A stretch of DNA of 64,000 bases, taken from positions 1,302,001 to 1,366,000 of the forward strand of contig NZ_CP045488.1 of the NCBI RefSeq assembly GCF_009392895.1, given 5' to 3'. The notes under the pieces were generated by a model, which was given only the letters and a program-made list of their open reading frames with translations, searched no databases and had not been told where the DNA came from. Below are positions 1 through 8,478 of the stretch, one piece after another. The DNA comes from Natronorubrum aibiense. GTDB lineage: Archaea; Halobacteriota; Halobacteria; Halobacteriales; Natrialbaceae. How positions within the stretch are numbered: position 1 is the first letter of the stretch; the number at the start of each line of letters is the position of its first letter. A program made the translations under genes and the position numbers.

Positions 1-239
1 TCGAGGAGGGCAAGATCGCCGTCCTCGGCAGCGGCGAGAGCGGTGCCCAGTTCGTCGTCGCCGTGCCGGACGATTCAGGCGTCAACGCCGGTGAGGTCGT
101 CGGCGAACTCGCCGGCCGCGTCGGCGGCGGCGGCGGCGGCCCACCAGACTTCGCTCAGGGTGGCGGCCCGAACGTCGACGACCTCGACGATGCGCTCGAG
201 GACGCACCCGACGTGTTGCGGCAGGTTCAGGACGCCTGA
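1..239 (+). CDS. alaS: Alanyl-tRNA synthetase, C-terminal end (partial)
   Basis: The window opens inside a gene; the visible 78 codons run in frame from base 3 to a TGA at 237-239. The residues form the end of the DHHA1 domain of AlaS, with the glycine-rich [15 protein letters not shown] stretch that closes archaeal and bacterial AlaS proteins. AlaS charges tRNA-Ala in the cytoplasm; the C-terminal part mediates oligomerisation and tRNA contact. Catalytic and editing domains lie to the left of the window and cannot be checked. Confidence 0.88.
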   Translation, partial: EEGKIAVLGSGESGAQFVVAVPDDSGVNAGEVVGELAGRVGGGGGGPPDFAQGGGPNVDDLDDALEDAPDVLRQVQDA

Positions 240-305
240 TCGACCTCGAGTCGCTGTCTTTCGAGAACCGAAACCACCGTTTTTCTCCGGACCGTCGTCG
301 GAGCT

Positions 306-1079
306 ATGCCCACCGCTACCAACGGCTCCGTCTCGTTGTACTACGATCGTGAGGGCGACGGCGACCCCGTCGTCTTTGTCTCCGATGCCGGCCTCGGCGG
401 CTGGTCGTGGGGCTGGCAACACGCGGCCCTCGCCGGCCCCGCCGAGGTCGTCGTCTGGGATCTGCGCGGCACGGGCCGCTCCGACGCCCCGCCCGGGCCC
501 TACACTCTCGAGACGCTCGTCGCCGACCTCGAGGCGGTCCTCGCCGACTGCAATATTCGAAAGGCGCACCTCGTCGGCTGTGGCCTCGGCGGGGCGATCG
601 CGCTCCGTGCCGCTCGAGACTCGAGTCGCGTCGAGACGCTGACGCTCTTTGGCACCGCCGCAAGCGGCGACGCCTACGCCCTCGAGCCACTGTTTGCACC
701 GCTGGACGACCGTGAGGCGCTTCGAGAGTCGCTTGCGGCCGGGTTCTCTGACGACTTCGTCGCGAGCCAGCCCGACGTGCTCGACGGCATTGTCGACTGG
801 CGTATCGATGGCGACGCAGAGCGAGCGGGCTGGGAGGCACAGGCCGCCGCGCTGGAGGACTTTGACGCCAGAGACTGGCTGGTCGAGGTAACCCAGCCGA
901 CGCGGGTGATTCACGGCAGCGAGGACGAACTGGTCGCCCCTTCGGCTGGGCAGGCGCTCGCGCGTGGCTTGCCCCGCGGGGAGTACACCGAACTCGAGGG
1001 CGCGGGCCATCTCTGCTTTATCGAGCGCTCGCGGACAGTCAACGACCGACTCGTCGGCTGGCTCGCGGACAACGAGTAG
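306..1079 (+). CDS. Alpha/beta hydrolase-fold protein lacking the nucleophilic serine
   Basis: A 257-residue single-domain alpha/beta hydrolase. The oxyanion strand (VVFVSDAGLGG), the helix after the nucleophile elbow, the acid loop (IHGSEDELV) and the late histidine (GAGHLCF) are all recognisable. At the elbow the usual G-x-S-x-G reads G-C-G-L-G (VGCGLGG), so glycine sits where the catalytic serine is expected and a cysteine lies one position before. It may therefore not be an ordinary serine esterase; substrate unknown. It follows alaS by 66 bp and is convergent with the MFS gene to the right. Size and start (ATG at 306) fit the family. Confidence 0.8.
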   Translation: MPTATNGSVSLYYDREGDGDPVVFVSDAGLGGWSWGWQHAALAGPAEVVVWDLRGTGRSDAPPGPYTLETLVADLEAVLADCNIRKAHLVGCGLGGAIALRAARDSSRVETLTLFGTAASGDAYALEPLFAPLDDREALRESLAAGFSDDFVASQPDVLDGIVDWRIDGDAERAGWEAQAAALEDFDARDWLVEVTQPTRVIHGSEDELVAPSAGQALARGLPRGEYTELEGAGHLCFIERSRTVNDRLVGWLADNE

Positions 1080-1092
1080 TCGCTCGACTGGG

Positions 1093-2250
1093 TCAACTCG
1101 GGAGCCGGTTCGTTCGCTCGAGGACGACGAGGACGACGACCGACGCGCCAAGGAGGGCAGCAGCGCCGCCGAACACTGCATCGTACGTCAGTCCGGACTC
1201 GATGAGGAGTCCGACGACCCACGAGCCGAGTGCCTGCATGAGCATCCAACTCGAGCTAAAGACGGCGTAGGCGCTGCCTCGTGTCGAGTCCGGGAGCGTG
1301 TCGAGCAGATACGTATCCGTCGCGGGAAACAGGGTGTGGATGACGAATCCGATGACGCTGGTAAGGACGAGTAACGGAAGCAGCCCGTCGACCATCGTCA
1401 ACGCGAACATGCTCGCGGAGAACGTCCCGACGATACCGAGCAAGTACGGGACGTGTGGGAGCCGATCTGCCAGGTCGCCGCCGAAGTAGAACGCGGGGAC
1501 GCCGGCGGCGAACACGATCGTGAGCATCGTTCCCGCGGCCCGATCCGAGAGCCCTTTCGTCTGCATGTAGATTTCGTAGAAATTGAACAGCCCCTGCCAG
1601 ACGAACGACGCCGCGCCGACGAGTGCCAGTGCGGTTACGATGAGCCGCCACTCCGACAGCGCGCCGGCGACGAAGTCACGGTCGTCCGCCCCCGCTGCCG
1701 GCATTTCGGTTCCCCGCGCGGCGAGCCACGTGTAGGCCGTCACCACCGCCGCACCGGCGGCGATCGCCCACAGCGAGAGCCGCCAGTCGACGAGCAGCGT
1801 GAGCACGACGAACGGGGCGGCGATCACTGCGGCGATCTGGTTGGCTGCCCCGTGGATTCCCATGACGCGCCCGACGCGGGAGGGGTACAGTTCGCTCAGC
1901 AGCGGGTTCGCCGAGACGAAGTAGACCCCAGAAGCGATTCCCATAAGAAAGGCTCCCGCCATGAGGTGTGGGACGGTTGCCGCGGTCGCGGCGAACGCGG
2001 ACGACCCTGCGAGGATGACGCCGGAACCGAGCACGACCTGATGGCGTGGAACTTTCGTGAGCACCCAGCCGGTTGGGAGCCGCAGCGAGGCGCTGCCGAT
2101 CCACGCGAGTGTCACGATGAGGCCGGCCGTCCCCTCGCCGATCGCGAACTCGCCGATGAAGACGTTCAAAAGCGGCGCAAAGATGATTCTGGCCAGATTG
2201 ATGAGGAAGACGAGTCCACAGAGGGATGCGAGGAGTCGAGCGCGGGCCAC
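1093..2250 (-). CDS. MFS-family membrane transporter
   Basis: 385 residues with about 12 hydrophobic segments spread evenly over the protein, typical of a major facilitator superfamily carrier. The first cytoplasmic loop has a weak MFS signature (GSASLRLPTGWVLTKVPRHQ resembles the G-x3-D-R-x-G-R-R region but without its Asp). It acts in the cytoplasmic membrane; substrate and direction of transport cannot be inferred. It is divergent from the acyl-adenylate gene starting at 2364, with 113 bp between the starts that should hold both promoters. Confidence 0.82.
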   Translation of the reverse strand: MARARLLASLCGLVFLINLARIIFAPLLNVFIGEFAIGEGTAGLIVTLAWIGSASLRLPTGWVLTKVPRHQVVLGSGVILAGSSAFAATAATVPHLMAGAFLMGIASGVYFVSANPLLSELYPSRVGRVMGIHGAANQIAAVIAAPFVVLTLLVDWRLSLWAIAAGAAVVTAYTWLAARGTEMPAAGADDRDFVAGALSEWRLIVTALALVGAASFVWQGLFNFYEIYMQTKGLSDRAAGTMLTIVFAAGVPAFYFGGDLADRLPHVPYLLGIVGTFSASMFALTMVDGLLPLLVLTSVIGFVIHTLFPATDTYLLDTLPDSTRGSAYAVFSSSWMLMQALGSWVVGLLIESGLTYDAVFGGAAALLGASVVVLVVLERTNRLPS

Positions 2251-2363
2251 GCCCCTTCTACCCGATAGGGGATCTCAAGCGTTCCGAAATCGGACCGGTT
2301 CCACGACTGATACTTGCGAATGACACCCGACCGATTACGTAATCCGGGATAGGAGCAACTCAC

Positions 2364-3602
2364 GTGACTCTCTCGCTGGCTCGTCGGGCCGAGCACTTTC
2401 CCGATCGGACGGCGGTCATCGACGTCTCCGAGGAGCGGCTGTACGCGCCTGCGGAGACGATTTACGAGGACCGCGTCACCTACGATGAGCTGTCGGCGCT
2501 TGCGACGCATACTGGCCGCCAGCTCTCGGCGCTTGGCCTCGAGGCCGGTGACACCCTCTGTCTCGTGACGCGAAACCGGGTCGCCTCACTCGCACTCTTC
2601 GTTGCCTGTCGTCGCCTCGGCGTGACGTTCGCGCCGATCTCCCACTGGCTGACGCCGGCGACCGTCACGCGTCCATTCGACTGTATCGACCCTGATCTCG
2701 TCGTCTTCGAGGCGGCCCAGCGCGACCTCGTCCGGTCGATTCCGTTCGACCGTTCGGTGACGCTCTCGGAACTCGAGGCTGCTGACCGCGAATCGAGCGG
2801 CAGTGACGGCCACGACCGGACCACTCGGGCCGAATCCGATACTCCGCAGTTGCTCCTCCACGGTGACGGCGGCCACCCGGTCGTCGGCTACTCGGCACGA
2901 ACGCTCGAGTGGAACTGCATCTCGACGGCCGTCACGTGGGGGCTATCAGGCGACGACGTCGTCCCGCTCGTGGGGCCGCTGTCGACCCCAGACGGGTTCG
3001 TTCGCGTCGCGCTGGCGCTGTTGTACGTCGGCGGCACGCTCCTGCTCGACCGGGCGTTTGACCCCGGCGACACGCTGACCGCCATCGAGGCGGAGCGGGC
3101 GACGTTCCTCGCGGGCCGCACGTCGTCGCTCACTGACCTCGCAGCCGAGTCGCGGTTCGATGACGCCGCCGGATCGCTCGAGCGAGTCGTCGTCGAGGGA
3201 TCGCTTTCAGCCGATGCTCGCGACCGATACCACGACTGCTCGATTTCGCTCGCCCGCGCCCGCGGCTGGCTCGAGTGTCCGACCGCGCTCAGTCAGTCGT
3301 TTTCGACGGTTGCCGACTCTGCGAGCGTCGGCCGACCGGTTCTCGACTGCCGCGCACGGCTGGTCGACGACGGCACCGTCCTCGAGGGCGACGCTACAGG
3401 ACGACTCGAGCTGTCGGGGCTGGTCGTCGCCGACGGCTACGTAAATACTGCCGGTACTGCTGACGACGAGTGGGACGAGCCCACGACCAGTCAGCGCTCG
3501 AATGAGACGGGAACCGACAGCCGCAGGCGGTTCGACGACGATTGGTTCCACACTGGCGAGCGGTTCCGACGCGACGGCGACGGACGCTACTATCCGCAAT
3601 GA
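2364..3602 (+). CDS. Degenerate AMP-binding (acyl-CoA synthetase-like) protein
   Basis: 412 residues starting with GTG. The N-terminal half looks like an ANL-superfamily adenylating enzyme (LARRAEHFPDRTAVID, VTYDEL, GDTLCLVTRNRVASLALFVACRRLGVTFAPI), and the C-terminal part keeps the WFHTGERFRRDGDGRYYP element equivalent to the usual W-x-x-T-G-D motif. The phosphate-binding loop (normally Y-T-S-G-T-T-G-x-P-K-G) is replaced by LLHGDGGHPVVG, and the roughly 100-residue C-terminal swinging domain with its catalytic lysine is absent. The family makes acyl-AMP and then acyl-CoA; this copy probably cannot complete that reaction. It could be a MenE or fatty-acyl ligase relative that became a binding protein, or a decaying gene without stop codons. 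Confidence 0.65.
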   Translation: MTLSLARRAEHFPDRTAVIDVSEERLYAPAETIYEDRVTYDELSALATHTGRQLSALGLEAGDTLCLVTRNRVASLALFVACRRLGVTFAPISHWLTPATVTRPFDCIDPDLVVFEAAQRDLVRSIPFDRSVTLSELEAADRESSGSDGHDRTTRAESDTPQLLLHGDGGHPVVGYSARTLEWNCISTAVTWGLSGDDVVPLVGPLSTPDGFVRVALALLYVGGTLLLDRAFDPGDTLTAIEAERATFLAGRTSSLTDLAAESRFDDAAGSLERVVVEGSLSADARDRYHDCSISLARARGWLECPTALSQSFSTVADSASVGRPVLDCRARLVDDGTVLEGDATGRLELSGLVVADGYVNTAGTADDEWDEPTTSQRSNETGTDSRRRFDDDWFHTGERFRRDGDGRYYPQ

Positions 3603-3720
3603 GTTGGCCGCCGTCTCGAGGCCGGATGCCTCGAGGATCGGTTCACCGACTCGTCCGCGATCGGGGCGACGGCTGCGCGGGGCGGAAAGCCTATTCATCC
3701 GGAGTAGCCAATACAGTACA

Positions 3721-4455
3721 ATGAGTCAGCTCCGGCTTGCCGTCCTGAACGCGGCCCATCAGGACCAGAACACGACGCGAAATTTCCGGCGCGAACTCGA
3801 CGCCTCGCTCGCGGAGTTCGACGCGACCGAGGGCGAGGTGCCACACGGCTTCGAGTACGACGGGGCCGTCGTCACGGGCTCTCGGTCCTCGGTGTACTGG
3901 GATGAAGACTGGATTCGCGCCACGAAGGCATGGGTCAGTGATGCAATCGACCGCGATATTCCCTTCCTCGGTGTCTGTTGGGGCCATCAACTGCTCGCGG
4001 ACGTCCTCGGCGGCACCGTCGAGGACATGGGTGCCTACGAGGTTGGCTACAGCGAGATCGAACATTTCGGCGAGTCGCGGCTGTTCGATGGCATCGAGGA
4101 GTCGTTCACAGCCTTCACGAGCCACTCCGACGAAGTCTCACGGCTTCCCCCCGGCGCGGAACCGCTCGCCACGAATCAGTATTCCAACCACGGCTTCCGC
4201 AAGGACCGGGTCTTCGGCGTCCAGTTCCACCCCGAGTACGACCCGAAGACGGCCCGCGAACTCGTCCACCGCAAAGAACTCTCCGACGAGCGCCGCGACT
4301 CCGTCCTCGCCGAGATCACCCGCGACAACTACCAGCAGGCTTGCGAGGCGAAACTCGTCTTCGAGAACTTCCTCGAGTTCGTTCGCGACGTGAACGGAAC
4401 CGAGGCGGTCGCCGAGTCGGACGCCGGGTCACCATCCGCTCAGTCCTCCGACTAA
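3721..4455 (+). CDS. Class I glutamine amidotransferase (GMP synthase subunit A-like)
   Basis: 244 residues. The nucleophile elbow (FLGVCWGHQLLADVLGG) carries the catalytic cysteine, and FGVQFHPEYD supplies the catalytic His and Glu. These proteins hydrolyse glutamine and pass ammonia to a synthetase partner. No synthetase domain is fused and none is adjacent, so the acceptor is unknown. The reading frame is open upstream, but the ATG at 3721 is preferred: it begins the beta-strand typical of the family (LRLAVLNAAH) and an A/T-rich TATA-like element lies about 30 nt upstream, consistent with a leaderless transcript. About 35 C-terminal residues are low-complexity and acidic. Confidence 0.82.
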   Translation: MSQLRLAVLNAAHQDQNTTRNFRRELDASLAEFDATEGEVPHGFEYDGAVVTGSRSSVYWDEDWIRATKAWVSDAIDRDIPFLGVCWGHQLLADVLGGTVEDMGAYEVGYSEIEHFGESRLFDGIEESFTAFTSHSDEVSRLPPGAEPLATNQYSNHGFRKDRVFGVQFHPEYDPKTARELVHRKELSDERRDSVLAEITRDNYQQACEAKLVFENFLEFVRDVNGTEAVAESDAGSPSAQSSD

Positions 4456-4625
4456 CGGGTGTCTTTCTGCCGTTCTGAGAACACCAGCCTGCGGCGACTG
4501 CTGTCCGCAGGCGGACTTGGTTGACTCTCGCCTTCGACGTCGCACTCGAGGCGCTCGCGCTCGTCGGACTCGAAACGCGTCGACAAAACGAGCGACAGCA
4601 GCGGTGAAAACCGGTTCAGACCGCG

Positions 4626-6824
4626 TTAGTCGGCTGCGACTTCGACGTTCGCTTCCTCGGCCTTGCCGATCGCTTCGACGATGAGTTCGGCGACGTCGAC
4701 GATTTCGATCTCGTCCTCGTAGCCGCCCGTTTTGCGGCCGTCCTCGTACATCGTCATGCACATCGGGCAGGCGACGACGAACTTGTCGATCTCAGGGCCG
4801 GCATCGGTGTCCTCGAGCGCTTCGCGGATGCGTTCCTCGCTCGGTTTGGGCTCTTCTTCGAAATCCATCCAGAGGCCACCGCCACCGCCGCCACAGCAGA
4901 AGGCGTTGGCGCGGTTACGCGGCATCTCGTCGAGCGTACAGCCCGTCGCTTTGATGAGTTCGCGCGGAGCCTCGTACTCGTCGTTGTACCGGCCGAGATG
5001 GCACGGATCGTGGTAGGTGACGGTGTAGTCGAGTTCGGTGCCGGTGAGTTCGAGGTTGCCTTCGGAAACGAGTTCTTCGACTGCTTGCGTCCAGTGGTAG
5101 ACCTCGATCTCGCCGTCGTCGTTCCAGAACTCCTCGTAGTCAAAGGGCATCATCGGGTCGTCGGCGAACTCCTCGAAGTCGACCTCCGGATACTCGTTTT
5201 TGAACGTGTTGTAGGAGTGGGGGTCCGTACAGACGATTTTGTCGAACTCACAGTCCTCCCACGTTTCGACGTGGTGGCCGGCGAGTTCGACGTAGAGGAA
5301 CTCCTCGCCGACGCGGCGGATGTCGTTGCCGTCGTACTTCTCGTCGTCGAAGAGGATCCCGAAGCTGACGTCCGCTTCCTGCAGAATGGTCGCCAGCGAG
5401 CGGGCGACCTGCTTGTTACGCTCGTCGTAGCTCGGGAAGTCGCCAACGTACCAGAGGTAGTCGACCTTCTCTTCGCGGGCGTCGGCCACGTCGAACTCGA
5501 GGTCGTCGGTCCAGTCGCCCCGGTTGCGGGGCGAGTCCCCGAACGTGTTGCCGTTTTGCATGACGTTCTGGAAGACGTCCTGCATCGAACTCGAGATGTC
5601 GCCCTGGTCGGTCATCTGGCGGTTGAGGCGGGTGAACGACTGGAGGTGTTCGATTTCGACCGGACAGGCGTCCATGCAGGCCATACAGGCCATACAGGAC
5701 TCCATCGTCTCGGTGTTGATGACGCTCGTGCCGCCGTCGGCGATGATCGGTTTCTCCTCGCCACCGGCATCGAGTTCCTCACGGTATTTTTTCAGGTCGA
5801 GGATGACGTTTCGGGGGTCGAGCGGCCGGTCGGAGGCCTTCGCGGGACAGACCGACGAACAGCGACCACACTTGGTACAGGCGTCCTGATCGAGGAGTTC
5901 TTTCCAGGTGAAGTCGTCGATGGATTCGGCGTTGGTCGCATCGAGGTCGGCGGGAACGTTCGGGAGCCGGCGACCGGCCTTCTCGTCGCGAACGACGACG
6001 TTCGCAAACGAGGAGAGCATGTGAAACGGCTTGGCGTAGGGAATCCACCCGATAAAGAACAGCGCGAGCAGCGAGTGCGACCACCACGTCAGCCAATGGA
6101 GCGTCTCGGCGTTCCACGCGAGATTCTCCGCCGCAACGTAGTTCGCACTCAGTGCGGCTTCGGTCGTCGGCAATCCGACTGCGCTAAAGAGCAGTGCGAG
6201 TCCGTAGCCGACGAAGCTGACCACTTCGTGGGCCGGCATCCCCGTAATGTAGATACGGAACCCCTCGAGGAGGAAGCCACCGACGCCGAGGCCGAAGAGC
6301 GTCCAGATGAAGATGTCGTCTTCGGTCGAGGTATGACGGCCCCAGAGGCGGTGGTTGCGAACCCAGTAGCGCCGATAGAGCGCCATGCCGATGCCGACGA
6401 CGAACAACAGCCCCATCGCGTCGACCATGAACTGGTAGGCGAGATAGAAGTCGCCCTCCCAGAAGACGAAGCCGAAAAACAGCTCCGTCCCGTACTGTTC
6501 GACGGCGATGATCGTCGTCGCGATCAGCAGCGTCAGAAAGCCCCACAGAATAAACGAGTGCATCAGGCCGCCGTAGAGATCCCTGTTGAACTGCTTCTCG
6601 TTCGAGAGGACAATCTTGGCTGCACTGACGATGCGAGCCGGTAACTCATTGACTCGAGCGAACGGATCGTCGTCACCCTCGGCGTACCGACTGAATCGTC
6701 GGTACACGCCGTAGGCGAAGACTGCGAGGGTGATCGCAACGAGGAGATAGAACATCGCATAGCCGATGCTTCCGATCCCCAGGTAGGTCTCCCTCCCCAC
6801 CTCCGTCTGTGCTATGACGTTCAT
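4626..6824 (-). CDS. EtfD-like membrane Fe-S oxidoreductase (NarI-like + HdrD-like)
   Basis: About 732 residues. The first 290 contain six or so membrane helices like the cytochrome b NarI domain. Two ferredoxin-type cluster motifs follow (CTKCGRCSSVCP and CMACMACMDACP), and then a cysteine-rich HdrD/GlpC region with one clear CCG box (DPCHLGR ... FCCGGGGGG ... CPMC). The first CCG repeat is eroded: it has CTDPHSYNT where a Cys-rich box is usual. This layout matches the family that includes mycobacterial EtfD, proposed to pass electrons from electron-transfer flavoprotein to menaquinone during beta-oxidation; that role is inference here. An upstream in-frame ATG at 6863 exists, but the membrane domain begins just after the ATG at 6824. 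Confidence 0.8.
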   Translation of the reverse strand: MNVIAQTEVGRETYLGIGSIGYAMFYLLVAITLAVFAYGVYRRFSRYAEGDDDPFARVNELPARIVSAAKIVLSNEKQFNRDLYGGLMHSFILWGFLTLLIATTIIAVEQYGTELFFGFVFWEGDFYLAYQFMVDAMGLLFVVGIGMALYRRYWVRNHRLWGRHTSTEDDIFIWTLFGLGVGGFLLEGFRIYITGMPAHEVVSFVGYGLALLFSAVGLPTTEAALSANYVAAENLAWNAETLHWLTWWSHSLLALFFIGWIPYAKPFHMLSSFANVVVRDEKAGRRLPNVPADLDATNAESIDDFTWKELLDQDACTKCGRCSSVCPAKASDRPLDPRNVILDLKKYREELDAGGEEKPIIADGGTSVINTETMESCMACMACMDACPVEIEHLQSFTRLNRQMTDQGDISSSMQDVFQNVMQNGNTFGDSPRNRGDWTDDLEFDVADAREEKVDYLWYVGDFPSYDERNKQVARSLATILQEADVSFGILFDDEKYDGNDIRRVGEEFLYVELAGHHVETWEDCEFDKIVCTDPHSYNTFKNEYPEVDFEEFADDPMMPFDYEEFWNDDGEIEVYHWTQAVEELVSEGNLELTGTELDYTVTYHDPCHLGRYNDEYEAPRELIKATGCTLDEMPRNRANAFCCGGGGGGLWMDFEEEPKPSEERIREALEDTDAGPEIDKFVVACPMCMTMYEDGRKTGGYEDEIEIVDVAELIVEAIGKAEEANVEVAAD

Positions 6825-6973
6825 GTACAATGACCCGGAGGGACACGACTTAGTTCTTGTCACACCGTCTGGCTGCCGATCGCTACGCCCTCTTGCGGAA
6901 ATTTTCCTGCTATTTCGAGTTTATAATCGTTGTTGATAAGTACTCCGTGCATCCCCACGCTATCTGGCAACAG

Positions 6974-6984
6974 CCTTAAATAGC
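6974..6984 (+). promoter_or_regulatory. TATA-like box for the cmi4 gene
   Basis: An A/T-rich CCTTAAATAG element ends about 23 nt before the ATG at 7007. This is the archaeal box A distance for a leaderless mRNA. No purine-rich ribosome-binding site is present. Confidence 0.45.
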
Positions 6985-7006
6985 CGCCCGTCGGGAGTGT
7001 CCACCC

Positions 7007-7603
7007 ATGAACGAAAAAACCGAGGAACTTCGAGATCTCTTCACCGACGTCACCGACGGCGAGGAAACCGTGACCGAATCACAGGAGAACACCCGTGGCT
7101 CGCTCGAGCGCGACGAACGAACGACCACGGAGCGCCTCGAGAACGTGATCGGCCAGATGCGCGACCGCTACGAGTTCGAGACGTCGCTGTCCGACGACGA
7201 CCTCGTCGCAGTCGCGAAAGCGTTCTACGACGGTGATTCCGACGCGGACATCGCCGACGACCTCGATGCCGACGTCGACGCCGCCGACGTGTTCGAGGCG
7301 CGGATGGCGTTGCATCTCGTCGACGAGTCGGACGCCGACGAAGTCGACCTCGCGGCGATCCGCGACCGCGAGGAAGACGATGCTACGCTCGCTGCGGAGT
7401 ACGACGTCGGTGAGGCCGAGATCCGACGCTACCGACGCGTCGCCGCGGCCGAAGACGAGTCGCGAGCGGCGAACGACCGCTACCGCGACGAGTTCGACAG
7501 CATCCTCGCGGACGCCGAAATCTCGGGGCGAATGGCGACCGACGTTCGCGAGGACGGCCTCGAGGACGCGACCGAAGGGATGGAGACGGAAGTCGACTTC
7601 TAG
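7007..7603 (+). CDS. cmi4: Conditioned medium-induced protein 4 family
   Basis: 198 residues, strikingly acidic, with an N-terminus (MNEKTEELRDLFTDV ... VTESQE) that I recognise as the haloarchaeal family annotated conditioned medium-induced protein 4, first described in Haloferax as responding to spent medium. The middle part (residues about 60-140) looks like a helix-turn-helix repeat region (LVAVAKAFYDGDSDADIADDL and LAAEYDVGEAEIRRYRRV), so a DNA-binding or regulatory role is plausible but unproven. There are no membrane segments. It is divergent from the EtfD-like gene and is followed 72 bp later by a broken Cas4-like gene. Confidence 0.75.
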   Translation: MNEKTEELRDLFTDVTDGEETVTESQENTRGSLERDERTTTERLENVIGQMRDRYEFETSLSDDDLVAVAKAFYDGDSDADIADDLDADVDAADVFEARMALHLVDESDADEVDLAAIRDREEDDATLAAEYDVGEAEIRRYRRVAAAEDESRAANDRYRDEFDSILADAEISGRMATDVREDGLEDATEGMETEVDF

Positions 7604-7675
7604 CGACGACCGATCGCTCCCATCGCGACCGGTTCCGTACGAGACTTTTTATTCGATCGGGCGGCCAGACGCCCC

Positions 7676-8354
7676 GTGTCTCGATCCCCCGTCCCGTTCA
7701 GCGATCTGCGGACGGCCGCGTACTGCCCGCGGAAGTGCTACTATCAGCGGACCAGCGACGCTGATCGCGAGCCACCACCGGAAGTCGAGGCGATCCGTGA
7801 CCTCGCGACGCGCTACGAGGCGTTGCTCGCAGCCCCTGTGGCGACACTCGAGTCCGAACCGATCGCCATCGTCGCCGTTCGGTATCGGGAGCACCTCGAG
7901 CGACTCGCGATCGACTCACAGACGGCGGCCACTGGAAACGCCTCGTAACCCGATCGAGCACGATGTCCTCGCGACTGGTCGCTGTCGGGGAATCGTGGAT
8001 AAGATCCTCGAGGACCCCCTCGAGCCGGTCCTGATCTCGGCCGGGAAGCTGCCTGAACACGGCGTCTGGGAGCCCCAGTCGGTCCACGCCGTCGCGGCGG
8101 CGAAGGCACTCGCGTGGGAACATCAGGAGCCAGTCGACCGCGTCTGGCTCGAGTACCCCGCCTACGGCGTGATTCGATCAGTCGAACTGACGACACGACG
8201 GAAGGCACGGTACCGTCGGGCGCTTCGGACGGTCCGCGAACTCGACGGGCCGCCGGCGCGGATCAGCAACCGCTCGAAGTGTGACGCCTGCGACTTCGCG
8301 ACGGAATGTGGGGTTCGGACGCGGACGTTGCGGTCGTTATTGGGCCTCAAATAA
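7676..8354 (+). pseudogene. Cas4/Dna2-like (PD-(D/E)XK) nuclease, frameshifted
   Basis: Two halves of one gene lie in different frames. The first (GTG at 7676 to a stop at 7946-7948) begins with the Cas4-type YCPRKCYY cysteine pair. The second continues in the -1/+2 frame from about 7930 to a TAA at 8352-8354 and carries GIVDKILED, a VLISAGK strand, the AAAKALAWE helix and the closing CDACDFATEC cysteines that would complete the Fe-S cluster site. Between them all three frames contribute plausible family residues (a short HWKRLV in the third), so one or two indels lie around 7915-7960. Members are single-strand-directed exonucleases. No cas genes or CRISPR repeats are in the window, so this is a stand-alone family member. 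A sequencing error cannot be excluded. Confidence 0.7.
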
Positions 8355-8449
8355 GGTGTCGTGTACGATCTCAAACTCGTCTATCTGCCCTTGAAAGTCG
8401 CTTTTTCGAACGATTCTGCACTCGCAACCGGCCGATACCGAGAGACTTT

Positions 8450-8465
8450 TACTCGAAACCGAGTA
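8450..8465. promoter_or_regulatory. Palindromic operator TACTCG-N4-CGAGTA
   Basis: A perfect 6+6 inverted repeat with a 4-nt spacer (TACTCGAAACCGAGTA) ends 13 nt before the start of the membrane-protein gene at 8479. The paralogous gene at 30344 has the same palindrome at a similar place. The pattern fits TACT-N7-GAGTA, which resembles the published TrmB motif of Halobacterium. Confidence 0.5.
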
Positions 8466-8478
8466 CTGACATCTACTG

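Noticed and set aside
4998-6644. Long open frame (548 codons) on the plus strand opposite the EtfD-like gene
   Set aside because: It is an antisense shadow in G+C-rich coding DNA: the product is Val/Arg/Asp-rich without any domain, whereas the minus strand has clear Fe-S motifs.
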